DNA from: UBA6814 sp040753075
Lineage (GTDB): Bacteria; Desulfobacterota; Desulfovibrionia; Desulfovibrionales; Desulfovibrionaceae
NCBI GenBank assembly: GCA_040753075.1
Contig: JBFMHA010000007.1
Span: 23,187-87,186, forward strand
Direction of reading: 5' to 3'
Length of the DNA stretch: 64,000 nt
How positions within the stretch are numbered: position 1 is the first letter of the stretch; each line of letters begins with the position of its first letter. Positions 24,034 through 31,806 of this stretch are shown piece by piece. A program made the translations under genes and the position numbers. The notes beneath the pieces are model-generated. The model ran no database searches and had not been told where the DNA came from. It saw nothing but the letters and a program-made list of their open reading frames with translations.

Positions 24034-24447
24034 CTAGGCGGATTCGATGGTGATCTTGCGCGGCTTCACCGCCTCGGACTTGGGCAGGGTGATGCGCAGG
24101 ATGCCGTCGGCGTAGCGGGCCGCCGCCTTGTCCTTGTCCACCGGCGCGCCCAGGGTGATGATCCGCTGGAAGGTCCCGGCCACCCGCTCCTGGCGGTAGA
24201 AGCGGCCGGACTGGGCGGGCCGCTCTCCCTTCACCGTGAGGTTGCGCTCGGTGAGGGTGAGATCAACCTTGGCTGCGTCCACCCCCGGCATGTCCAGGTC
24301 CACGTAGTAGTTGTCGCGGTCCTCGGCCAGGTTCACCAGGGGGTAGGCGGTGCGGCGCTGGCTGATGAGCAGCGGCCGCGCGGCCTCGTCCATGATCCGG
24401 GCGATCTCCCGCGGGAGATCATAGAAGCTGTTGAAATCTATGACCAT
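24034..24447 (-). CDS. Hsp20/alpha-crystallin small heat shock protein
   Basis: A 137-residue small heat shock protein that holds unfolding proteins for refolding. The alpha-crystallin domain covers about 38-130, with 'YVDLDMPGVDAAKVDLTL', 'LTVKGER' and the family end motif 'GILRITLPKSE' in type. The C-terminus lacks an obvious I-x-I beyond 'KITIES'. It is transcribed towards the kinase block and separated from it by a shared terminator. No clear heat-shock promoter was found upstream. Confidence 0.93.
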   Translation of the reverse strand: MVIDFNSFYDLPREIARIMDEAARPLLISQRRTAYPLVNLAEDRDNYYVDLDMPGVDAAKVDLTLTERNLTVKGERPAQSGRFYRQERVAGTFQRIITLGAPVDKDKAAARYADGILRITLPKSEAVKPRKITIESA

Positions 24448-24811
24448 AGCTCCAGCCTCCGGGGTTGTCTAGTGCGCCTCCGGTCCCCGCCAAGAGCCCG
24501 GCCGGCGCCGGGCTCCTGGAGGAAACCGGACGGCTGCCGCATCCGTCCGGAACGTGGCCCGGCATGGCGCCGGCTCCACGGCCGCCGGGACCGGGCGGGT
24601 GGGATCTGCCCGCCCGGAGCCCGCCGGTTCGCCAGAAAAAAAATCCCGCCTTGCGGACCGTCAAGTCCCCCTTCCGGAAAAAATATCCTGCCATTCCAGC
24701 GCGTTGTCGTGTGGCGGAGGCGGCAGGCCGGGCCTGCGGCAGGGGGCGGCCTTGACGCGGCAGGATCGGGCATTTACCACGCACGTATCTTTTCAATAGC
24801 AAGGAATCCCC
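24448..24811. other. Divergent intergenic region between hsp20 and gmd
   Basis: The 364-base gap holds no convincing gene. It has A-rich runs at about 24635-24643 and 24678-24684, which probably mark the promoters of both genes. The minus strand has CTTGACGG upstream of hsp20 that resembles a -35 box, but no -10 fits. AAGGA at 24801-24805 is the ribosome binding site of gmd. Confidence 0.35.
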
Positions 24812-25897
24812 ATGAAGAAGGCGCTCATCACCGGAATCACCGGCCAGGACGGCGCGTACCTGGCCTCGCTCCTGCTGTCCAAGGGCTACGAGGTGCACGG
24901 CATCAAGCGCCGCTCCTCCTCGTTCAACACCGCCCGGGTGGACCATCTCTACCGCGATCCGCACGAGTCCGGGGTCACGTTCTTCATGCACTACGGCGAC
25001 CTCACGGACTCCACCAACCTCATCCGGATCATGGCCAAGGTGCGGCCGGACGAGATCTACAACCTGGCGGCCCAGAGCCACGTGGCGGTGTCCTTCGAGA
25101 GTCCGGAGTACACGGCCAACGCCGACGCCCTGGGCTCCCTGCGCATCCTGGAGGCCATGCGCATCCTGGGCATGGAGAAGACCGCCCGGTTCTACCAGGC
25201 CTCCACCAGCGAGATGTACGGCAAGGTGCGGGAGACCCCCCAGACCGAGACCACCCCGTTCTACCCGCGCAGCCCCTACGCCGCAGCCAAGGTGTACGCT
25301 TACTGGATCACGGTGAACTACCGCGAGGCGTACGGCATGTACGCCTGCAACGGGATCCTCTTCAACCACGAGAGCCCGGTGCGGGGCGAAACCTTCGTGA
25401 CCCGCAAGGTCACCCGGGCCGTGGCCCGCATCAAGCTGGGCCTGCAGGACTGCCTGTACCTGGGCAACCTGGACGCCAAGCGGGACTGGGGCCACGCCAA
25501 GGACTACGTGAAGGCCATGTGGCTCATGCTCCAGCAGGAGGAGCCCGAGGACTTCGTCATCGCCACTGGCGAGACCCATTCGGTGCGGGAGTTCGTCGAG
25601 CGGGCCTTCGCCTGCGTGGACGTCCGCCTCGCGTGGGAGGGCGAGGGCGTGGACGAGGTCGGCCGGGACACGGCCACGGGCAAGGTCCTGGTGAAGATCG
25701 ACCCGCGCTATTTCCGGCCCACCGAGGTGGATTTCCTGCTGGGAGACGCCGCCAAGGCCAGGGAGAAGCTGGGCTGGGAGCCCAAGATCCGGTTCGGCGA
25801 CCTGGTGACGGGCATGGTGGCCGCGGACCTCACGGAGGCCGAACGCGACCAGCTCTGCCGCTCCCAGGGCTTCGCCACCTTCAACAACTACGAGTAG
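24812..25897 (+). CDS. gmd: GDP-mannose 4,6-dehydratase
   Basis: A 361-residue short-chain dehydrogenase-type enzyme that converts GDP-D-mannose to GDP-4-dehydro-6-deoxy-D-mannose, the precursor of fucose, rhamnose-type or perosamine surface sugars. The NADP-binding motif is TGITGQDG (7-14). 'KRRSSSFNT' and 'STSEMYG' are GMD signatures, and the catalytic Tyr156-x3-Lys160 is present ('SPYAAAK'). Length is normal. AAGGA precedes the start. It stands alone: no reductase or glycosyltransferase follows, and the gene ends overlapping the convergent thiE by 10 bases. Confidence 0.96.
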   Translation: MKKALITGITGQDGAYLASLLLSKGYEVHGIKRRSSSFNTARVDHLYRDPHESGVTFFMHYGDLTDSTNLIRIMAKVRPDEIYNLAAQSHVAVSFESPEYTANADALGSLRILEAMRILGMEKTARFYQASTSEMYGKVRETPQTETTPFYPRSPYAAAKVYAYWITVNYREAYGMYACNGILFNHESPVRGETFVTRKVTRAVARIKLGLQDCLYLGNLDAKRDWGHAKDYVKAMWLMLQQEEPEDFVIATGETHSVREFVERAFACVDVRLAWEGEGVDEVGRDTATGKVLVKIDPRYFRPTEVDFLLGDAAKAREKLGWEPKIRFGDLVTGMVAADLTEAERDQLCRSQGFATFNNYE

Positions 25898-26538
25898 CGG
25901 GTCCGCGCCCCCCGCACCGCGGCCAGCAGGGACGAGGCCGCGTCGCGCGGGGAGTCCGCGGCGCAGATGGCCGAGACCACGGCCACGCCGCGGGCCCCGG
26001 CCCGGACGACCTCGCCCGCGTTGGCCGGCCCGATGCCGCCGATGCCCACCAGCACGTGCCGCGACCAGGCGGCCAGGTCCGCCAGGCCGGCCAGGCCCCA
26101 GGCCGGGCCGGCGTCGGTCTTGGTGGGGGTGGCGAACACCGGGCTCACGCCCAGATAGTCCACGTCCAGGGCCTCGGCCTCCCGGGCCTGGTCCGGGGTC
26201 TCCACGGACAGGCCGATGAGGGCGTCGGGCCCCAGGATGGCCCGGGCCGCGGCATAGGGCAGATCGGACTGGCCCAGGTGCGCGCCGTCGGCGCCCGCGG
26301 CCAGGGCCACATCCACCCGGTCGTTGACGAGCAGGGGCACTCCCCGGGGAGCGAGCCGGGCCTTGATGGCCCGGGCCAGGTCCAGGAACTCCCGGGTGTC
26401 GGCCAGCTTTTCCCGCAGCTGCACCACCCCTGCGCCGCCGGCCACTGCCGCCTCCACCACGTCCAGAAGCTCCCGGCCGCGGGCCAGGCCCCGGTCCGTG
26501 ACCAGGTACACCGCGGGGTCGAAGACCGGCCGGGCCAT
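25888..26538 (-). CDS. thiE: Thiamine-phosphate synthase
   Basis: A 216-residue TIM-barrel enzyme joining hydroxymethylpyrimidine diphosphate and thiazole phosphate to form thiamine phosphate. Family motifs: 'YLVTDRGLARG', 'VVQLREK', 'LVNDRVDVALAAGADGAHLGQ' in type, 'GVSPVFATPTK' and 'GIGGI'. The ATG at 26538 overlaps the thiM stop by about 1 base; a GTG at 26541 immediately before it is also possible. It is cotranscribed with thiM. Confidence 0.95.
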   Translation of the reverse strand: MARPVFDPAVYLVTDRGLARGRELLDVVEAAVAGGAGVVQLREKLADTREFLDLARAIKARLAPRGVPLLVNDRVDVALAAGADGAHLGQSDLPYAAARAILGPDALIGLSVETPDQAREAEALDVDYLGVSPVFATPTKTDAGPAWGLAGLADLAAWSRHVLVGIGGIGPANAGEVVRAGARGVAVVSAICAADSPRDAASSLLAAVRGARTRYS

Positions 26539-27335
26539 CACGCCGCCTTGAGCCGGGCGTCCAGGTCCCGGGCGCCCATGCGGTGCAGGGCGTCGCGGAA
26601 GGCCGCCTCGAAGGAGCCCGGGCCCGCGGCCGTGTCCGCGGCCATCTCCGCCGCCACCTTCATCACCCCCATGCCGGCCAGGGCGGCGTCCATGGGCGTG
26701 TCGGCCACGGCCAGGAACGCGCCCACGATGGCGGTGGCGGCGCAGCCCATGCCCGTGACCTGGGGGGTCAGGGGGCTGCCCCCGGACAGGCGCAGGTCGC
26801 GCTCCCCGTCGGTGAGGAAGTCCACGGCCCCGCTGGCCACGGCTACGCAGCCGTAGGTGCGGGCCAGGGTGCGGGCGGCCTCTTCCGCGGCGTCGCTTCC
26901 GTGCACGCTGTCCACGCCCTTGGTGGCCCCGGCGGCTCCGGCCAGGGCCATGATCTCCGAGGCGTTGCCCCGGATCACCGCGGGCCTGCCCACGTTGGCC
27001 AGGGCCAGGGAGGTGGCGGTGCGCAGCCTGGATGCCCCCGCGCCCACCGGGTCCAGGGCCACGGGCAGGCCGCGCTCCGCGGCCAGGCGGGCGGCCAGGC
27101 GCATGCCCGCGATCCAGTGCGGGGACAAGGTGCCGATGTTGAGCACCAGGGCGCCGGCCAGGCCGAGGAGCTCCTCCAGCTCCTCCTCGGCGTGGGCCAT
27201 GATGGGCGAGGCGCCCAGGCTGAGCAGGGCGTTGGCCGTGGAGTTCATGACCACGAAGTTGGTGATGTTGTGCACCAGGGGGCGGCGCTGGCGCAGGGCG
27301 TCGAGCAGGGCGTGGACGGTGGCGGCGTGGGACAT
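26538..27335 (-). CDS. thiM: Hydroxyethylthiazole kinase
   Basis: A 265-residue ribokinase-fold enzyme that phosphorylates hydroxyethylthiazole for thiamine salvage. Typical features: 'RPLVHNITNFVVMN', 'GASPIMAHAEEE', 'VALDPVGAGAS' and the anion-hole end 'VTGMGCAATA'. The start at 27335 follows AGGAGG. It sits upstream of thiE with overlapping ends and 54 bases downstream of an MFS transporter gene. No thiC, thiD or TPP riboswitch was found nearby, so this looks like a salvage pair. Confidence 0.95.
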   Translation of the reverse strand: MSHAATVHALLDALRQRRPLVHNITNFVVMNSTANALLSLGASPIMAHAEEELEELLGLAGALVLNIGTLSPHWIAGMRLAARLAAERGLPVALDPVGAGASRLRTATSLALANVGRPAVIRGNASEIMALAGAAGATKGVDSVHGSDAAEEAARTLARTYGCVAVASGAVDFLTDGERDLRLSGGSPLTPQVTGMGCAATAIVGAFLAVADTPMDAALAGMGVMKVAAEMAADTAAGPGSFEAAFRDALHRMGARDLDARLKAA

Positions 27336-27389
27336 GGGAACCTCCTGGAAAAGAGTGATCGGATTATCGGGCCGGGGGCAAGGGGTCGC

Positions 27390-28583
27390 TCAGCGGGGCG
27401 CGTCTCCCGGGGGCAGGCGCAGGAGGCGCAGGAGCCAGAGCCCGGCGAGCAGGGCCAGGCCCAGCGCCGAGAAGCCCAGGTCGAAGCGGCCGTGATCCCC
27501 GGCCCAGCCGAGCAGGAAGGGAGCCAGGCCGTTGCCCGCCAGTGCGGCCATCGGAACGATGAGGGAGATGGCCACGTTGCGGATGCGCTCCGGGAAGAGG
27601 CGCGCCGCCGCAGTGAGCCCGGCCGGGAAGAAGAGCGCCGACAGGGCGGGCTGGAGCAGCACCGCGGCCTTGAGCGCGCCCCCTTCGGCCAGGCCGATGC
27701 CCAGGGTCATGGCCCCGGTGAAGGCCAGGGAGGCCGCGGCCACCCGCAACGCGCCGACCCGGTCCACCAGGAGGCCCGCGGCCAGGACCAGGAAGGGCCC
27801 GGCCAGGCGGGATGCGGCGAGCAGTGCGTTGGTTTCGGCCAGGGGCAGGCCGCGCACCTCGTGCAGGTACAGGGGGAGCATGGCGAAGGGGCCGAAGGAT
27901 GCGCCCACGATGAGGGAGAGCAGGCCGGTGATGGCCCAGAAGCCAGGGAAGGTCAGCACCTCGCGCAGGACCGCGGGACGGGGGGATTCGCCCGGGGCGG
28001 GCTCGGGCCCGGGCAGCCTGGCCGCGGCCCAGGCCATGCCCAGGGCGGCCGCGGCCAGGACGGTCAGGAACGCGCGCCACGACGCGGCCCCGGCCGCGGC
28101 GGCCAGGGCCGGGGCCAGGATGAAGGAGAGGGTGGGTCCCAGTTCGTGGATGGCGATGCCCTTGCCCCAGTGGCGGGGGTGCAGGGTCGCGGTGATGAGG
28201 GCCATGCCCGAGGGGAAGTAGAGCCCTGCCGCCGCGCCCAGGCCGGCCAGGGCCAGGCTGAGGGATTCGAAGCCGGGAGCGGCGGCCGCGGCCAGGAGGG
28301 AGAGCGCCAGGCCGGCGGAGGAGAGGACGATGGTGCGGCGGTGGCCCAGGCGCTTGGCCGCGAACCCGGACAGGGCCAGGGTCAGGGAGAAGGCCGCAGA
28401 CAGGGGCAGGAACAGCCCGCCGGCCGCGGCGTGGGAGATGCCGTACTCGGCCTCCAGCGCGGGCAGGTAGGGGGCCAGCCCGATGCGCGCCAGGAAATTG
28501 CAGAGGAAGGCCCCGGTGCAGAGCAGCACCACCGGCAGGGCGGCGCGGAAGGTCTGGGGCGGATGGGGCGGGGCGGCGGACAT
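27390..28583 (-). CDS. MFS transporter
   Basis: A 397-residue protein with about 12 membrane helices and an MFS loop 2-3 motif variant ('GFAAKRLGHRRTIVL'). The membrane part begins soon after the ATG at 28583, preferred over the longer frame to 28646; AGGA lies about 10 bases upstream. Substrate cannot be told from sequence. Being 54 bases upstream of thiM on the same strand, it may carry a thiamine precursor such as hydroxyethylthiazole, but this is positional inference only. Confidence 0.85.
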   Translation of the reverse strand: MSAAPPHPPQTFRAALPVVLLCTGAFLCNFLARIGLAPYLPALEAEYGISHAAAGGLFLPLSAAFSLTLALSGFAAKRLGHRRTIVLSSAGLALSLLAAAAAPGFESLSLALAGLGAAAGLYFPSGMALITATLHPRHWGKGIAIHELGPTLSFILAPALAAAAGAASWRAFLTVLAAAALGMAWAAARLPGPEPAPGESPRPAVLREVLTFPGFWAITGLLSLIVGASFGPFAMLPLYLHEVRGLPLAETNALLAASRLAGPFLVLAAGLLVDRVGALRVAAASLAFTGAMTLGIGLAEGGALKAAVLLQPALSALFFPAGLTAAARLFPERIRNVAISLIVPMAALAGNGLAPFLLGWAGDHGRFDLGFSALGLALLAGLWLLRLLRLPPGDAPR

Positions 28584-29075
28584 GAAAGCGTATCCTGACG
28601 GTACGTGGTGTCGCCTGCTCATGCCAGCCGGAGCGCATCGGGGCAAGAGGAATCTGGGGCCGGGCCGCGCCCGTGGGCGAAGAGAATATCAGTGCTTGAA
28701 CAGCTCATCGTTTTTAGGTAGAAATCGCTATGCAATGCCACGTAGTTTTCTTCCGGGTCAATTTTGGGAGGTATTCATAGTATTCTCGGGATGTTAATCA
28801 GCTTCTTTCGGTCTTCTGGCCGCGTTGAACAACTGAAGGCCGAAGAGGGCCCCTGAAGCCGCCGAGAGGCCTCCGGCCGCGTCACGGATCGGGTCCGCAG
28901 CGATTCTTCAGGGAATTGTGCAGTGGTTTCGGAATATTCCTGAAGCGAACTCCCAATTCCTTTTGTTCCTGGGTGTGGGCAGATATAGGCCATATCAGGG
29001 GCGGTATTCGGTTGCGCTGCCCATAGGTATGTTCCGCGCCAGCGCCCCGCGGGGCGCAGGGCAGGGAGACGTCCA
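28584..29075. other. AT-richer intergenic region without a recognised gene
   Basis: This 492-base stretch is visibly less GC-rich than its surroundings, especially 28685-28800 and 28915-29010. Short frames exist on both strands but none has family features, a ribosome binding site and codon bias together. It lies next to the 151-bp insertion element at 29284 and may be old inserted DNA. GCAGGGAGACG near 29058 serves as the ribosome binding site of the short ORF at 29076. Confidence 0.4.
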
Positions 29076-29285
29076 ATGCCGGAGATACTCAGCCATGTGT
29101 ATGACGAGGCAGCGGAGCGCCTGGAGGTGAGCTTCCACCACCCGACGGCGGGGAAGGTCGTGCGGGTCTATCGGGAGTTCGGAAGGGAGTTGTACGAGGC
29201 GTGGCGGCTGGGAGGGACCCTGGCCGAAACCTTGTTCCTCTCCTTCATGGACGATCACGACGAGGAGCATCTGCTCCACCTATGA
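29076..29285 (+). CDS. Small hypothetical protein, possibly KTSC-like
   Basis: A 69-residue acidic protein. The pattern 'VYDEAAERLEVSF', then 'VVRVY', then 'LYEAW' and a final 'FLSFMDD' vaguely resembles the KTSC fold, but the match is weak. It has a plausible ribosome binding site (AGGGAGA, 8 bases upstream). Its TGA stop (29283-29285) straddles the left edge of an inserted element: the first T belongs to the duplicated target CTAT and GA to the element. Removing the insertion would restore the same TGA, so the protein is unchanged. Confidence 0.55.
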   Translation: MPEILSHVYDEAAERLEVSFHHPTAGKVVRVYREFGRELYEAWRLGGTLAETLFLSFMDDHDEEHLLHL

Positions 29286-29434
29286 GCCTGTCCGACGAAT
29301 GGGAAAACGTAGCAATTTATCGACAATGCGCAAGAATTTTTCGCTCGCATTTGCCCCAGGATCGTTTTTCGCGAGGCTTCGCGGGATGGATCGCGTCTCT
29401 GAAAATGACGGATTTTGATTCACGGGACAGGCTC
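29284..29434. mobile_element. 151-bp MITE-like element with terminal inverted repeats and CTAT target duplication
   Basis: GAGCCTGTCC at 29284-29293 is matched by its exact complement GGACAGGCTC at 29425-29434. The match extends after a 3-base difference (GAAT/ATTC), giving 14 of 17 matching terminal bases. The 4 bases CTAT flank it directly on both sides (29280-29283 and 29435-29438). The interior is AT-richer than its surroundings and encodes nothing. This is the form of a non-autonomous DDE-transposase element; the family was not determined. Confidence 0.7.
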
Positions 29435-29461
29435 CTATGACCGGCGGTTTTCCGCGCCGTC

Positions 29462-30625
29462 TCAGAACACCACGAAGTCCTTCTGGGCCTGCGTGACCTT
29501 GCCCAGGTAGCGCCGGGTTTCGGCGTAGGGCAGGCGGGCGGCCAGGATGCCGTAGACCTGGTCCGGCCGCAGGCCGTTGACCTGGGAGAAGGCCGCGTCG
29601 CGGTCCCTGGCGAAGGTGCGCAGCACGTTGCCCGGACCGGTGTTGTAGGCCGCGATCTGGCAGTACTGCCGGGCCGTGGGGTCCGCCACCCGGGCCAGGT
29701 GCCGGGCGTCCAGCAGGTGCAGGTAGGCCGAGCCGTAGGTGATGCTGTTCGCCGGGTCCAGCAGGAAGGCGGGAGTGGGCGGCTCCTGGTCGCCGTCCAG
29801 GAACCCGCGCACCTCGGCCCCGGCGCTGGAGGGGACCACCTGCATGAGGCCGAAGGCCCCGGCGCTGCTCACCGCGTAGGGGTTGAAGCTGCTCTCGGTG
29901 CGCATGACCGCGTAGACCAGGCTCCTACTCACCCCGAAGCGGTCGGCCGCGGCCTCCACCAGGGGGCGGTACTTGGCCGCGCGCACGGGCAGGTGGTCCG
30001 GGACCAGGGGGAAGGCCACGAAGGACACGGTGCGGCCGTCGGCCTGCCGGGTGCGCAGGGTTTCGGCCACCAGCCGGGCGGCGAAGGCGTCGGCCTGGTC
30101 CTGGCCGATGATGTCCCGGCCCTCGAAGTCCTTGACCTCGCCCCGCAGGAAGGGCTCGCCCGAGGCCGGGACCGGTGCGTCGGAGTAGAGGTCCACGGCC
30201 CGGGGGTCCAGGGGGGTGAGCACGGTGGAGGCCACGGCCCGGCGCAGGCTGGCGGCGGGGTCCGCGGCGTCCACGGTCTCCACCGTGACCAGGCCGGCGT
30301 CGAAGTCCACCAGGGCGCGGCTCTTGTAGCCCGAGACGTATTTCACGTACTCCTTGGGCGAGGGCTCGCGGGTTTCGCCCTTGCCCCAGACCTTGCCCGC
30401 CGCGTTGCGCAGGGCGTCCACCGCCTTCTTGAAGCGTTTGAGATCGGCCTCCAGGGCCGCGGGGTTCGCGGCGTAGCGCGCGGCCTTCTCCGCAGCCATG
30501 CGCCCGGCCGCGGCCGCGTCCCCCGTGGCCGCGATCCGCGCCGCGCGCAGGGCGTCGGACGCCGAGCAGGCGGCCAGGACCAGGGACAAAACCAGGGCGA
30601 GCAGGCGGGCGGGGCGACGGAACAT
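29462..30625 (-). CDS. MltC-like membrane-bound lytic transglycosylase
   Basis: A 387-residue lipoprotein (lipobox LVLAAC, Cys20) that should cleave peptidoglycan with formation of 1,6-anhydroMurNAc ends. Residues 30-210 match the MltC N-terminal domain, and the SLT domain from about 215 has catalytic Glu244 in 'RTESSFNPYAVSSAGAFGLMQ' in type, followed by 'YGSAYL' and 'AAYNTGPGNV'. The lipoprotein start is ATG 30625 rather than the longer frame to 30688. It is monocistronic, divergent from the gene at 30766. Confidence 0.9.
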   Translation of the reverse strand: MFRRPARLLALVLSLVLAACSASDALRAARIAATGDAAAAGRMAAEKAARYAANPAALEADLKRFKKAVDALRNAAGKVWGKGETREPSPKEYVKYVSGYKSRALVDFDAGLVTVETVDAADPAASLRRAVASTVLTPLDPRAVDLYSDAPVPASGEPFLRGEVKDFEGRDIIGQDQADAFAARLVAETLRTRQADGRTVSFVAFPLVPDHLPVRAAKYRPLVEAAADRFGVSRSLVYAVMRTESSFNPYAVSSAGAFGLMQVVPSSAGAEVRGFLDGDQEPPTPAFLLDPANSITYGSAYLHLLDARHLARVADPTARQYCQIAAYNTGPGNVLRTFARDRDAAFSQVNGLRPDQVYGILAARLPYAETRRYLGKVTQAQKDFVVF

Positions 30626-30765
30626 GGAGCCTGGGTAGCAGAAAACCTCCCGGAGGGGAAACCGGGCTGGGGCGGCGGGATGACGCACCCTTCGCTAGCC
30701 GCCGGCGGCAGACGGGGCGGTCCGCCGCCCTGCCGCCCCTTGTGCAAATCCGCGGGGTGGGCCAT

Positions 30766-31722
30766 ATGTTGGTCATGAGCGCGCAACGCACCGTGGCCGG
30801 GTTCCTGCTGGGGGGGAGCATCGTGGCCTTCGGCCTGGGGTCGCTGGGTCTGAGCCTGCGGCTGGAGCCCTTCGTCTCCTGGTTCTACCTCTTCGCCTGG
30901 TGGCCCTACATCCTGGGCGCGGAGGCCGCGCTCCTGCTCCTGGGCGGCTATTCCACGCTCTTCGAGGAGCCCCGGCGCTTCCTGGTGCTGCTCCCCCTGT
31001 CGGTGTCCGTGTGGCTCGCGTTCGAACTGTACAACTTCCGCCTGGACAACTGGCAGTACCTGAACCTGCCGGCCGACACCGGGCTGCGCTGGGCCGGCTA
31101 TTTCCTGTCCTTCGCCACGGTGCTGCCAGGCCTGTCCGTGACCCGGCGGCTCCTGGAGTTCTGGGGGGTGTTCGACCGGGCAGCCAGCACGCCCTGGCCC
31201 CGGGTGCGCCGGCTCTACGGCTGGCTCACCCACCTGGGACTGGCCTGCCTGGCGCTGCCCGTGCTGTTCCCGCGGTACTGCTTCCCCCTGGTCTGGGCCG
31301 GCCCGGTCCTGCTCCTGGAGCCGGTGCTGCACGCCCGGGGGGCGCGCTCCCTCCTGGGCGGGCTGGCCCTGGGCCGGCCGCGCCTGCTCTGGCGGACGCT
31401 GCTGGCGGGCGGGATCTGCGGACTGCTCTGGGAGTGCTGGAACTCCTGGGCCCGGGCCAAGTGGGTGTACACCGTGCCCTGGGTGGGCGAGTTCCTGAAG
31501 GTCTTCGAGATGCCCCTGCTCGGCTACCTGGGCTTTTTGCCCTTCGCCCTGTCCTGCTTCGCGATCACCGAGGCTTTCTTCCTGTTCCTGGGGCGCCTGC
31601 GGCTGCTGCCCGCGGCCCGGCGGCGGCTGGCCTGGCTCCTGCTCGGGGTGGCCGCGGCCTGCTTCGACGCCGCGGTGCTCCTGGGCATGGACCTGTGGAC
31701 CGTGGTTTCGTTCAGCCGGTAG
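30766..31722 (+). CDS. Uncharacterised polytopic membrane protein
   Basis: A protein of about 318 residues with roughly eight membrane helices rich in Trp and Leu ('SWFYLFAWWPYILG', 'WLAFELYNFRLDNWQYLNLP'). I do not recognise the family. Three in-frame starts are possible (GTG 30742, ATG 30766, ATG 30775), none with a strong Shine-Dalgarno; the middle one was chosen. It is divergent from the lytic transglycosylase and convergent with the 595-residue orphan. The predicted tail ends in the membrane. Confidence 0.72.
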   Translation: MLVMSAQRTVAGFLLGGSIVAFGLGSLGLSLRLEPFVSWFYLFAWWPYILGAEAALLLLGGYSTLFEEPRRFLVLLPLSVSVWLAFELYNFRLDNWQYLNLPADTGLRWAGYFLSFATVLPGLSVTRRLLEFWGVFDRAASTPWPRVRRLYGWLTHLGLACLALPVLFPRYCFPLVWAGPVLLLEPVLHARGARSLLGGLALGRPRLLWRTLLAGGICGLLWECWNSWARAKWVYTVPWVGEFLKVFEMPLLGYLGFLPFALSCFAITEAFFLFLGRLRLLPAARRRLAWLLLGVAAACFDAAVLLGMDLWTVVSFSR

Positions 31723-31741
31723 CGAGGCGTCCGCAACCTCC

Positions 31742-31785
31742 CATGATGCCGCCGCGCCGGGGCGGTCGGTCCCCCCAGCATCATG
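31742..31785. repeat. Inverted repeat in a convergent intergenic region, possible terminator
   Basis: CATGATGC (31742-31749) and GCATCATG (31778-31785) are exact complements around a 28-base GC-rich centre that can fold further. It lies between genes stopping at 31722 (plus) and 31807 (minus), where a shared terminator is expected, but no U-tract follows on either strand. It could equally be a protein-binding or repeat-type palindrome. Confidence 0.4.
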
Positions 31786-31806
31786 CGGGGGCTGCGCGGG
31801 GCTGCG

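Noticed and set aside
27336..28760. TPP riboswitch upstream of thiM or the MFS gene
   Set aside because: The conserved CTGAGA and the second conserved block could not be found on the minus strand in either upstream region.
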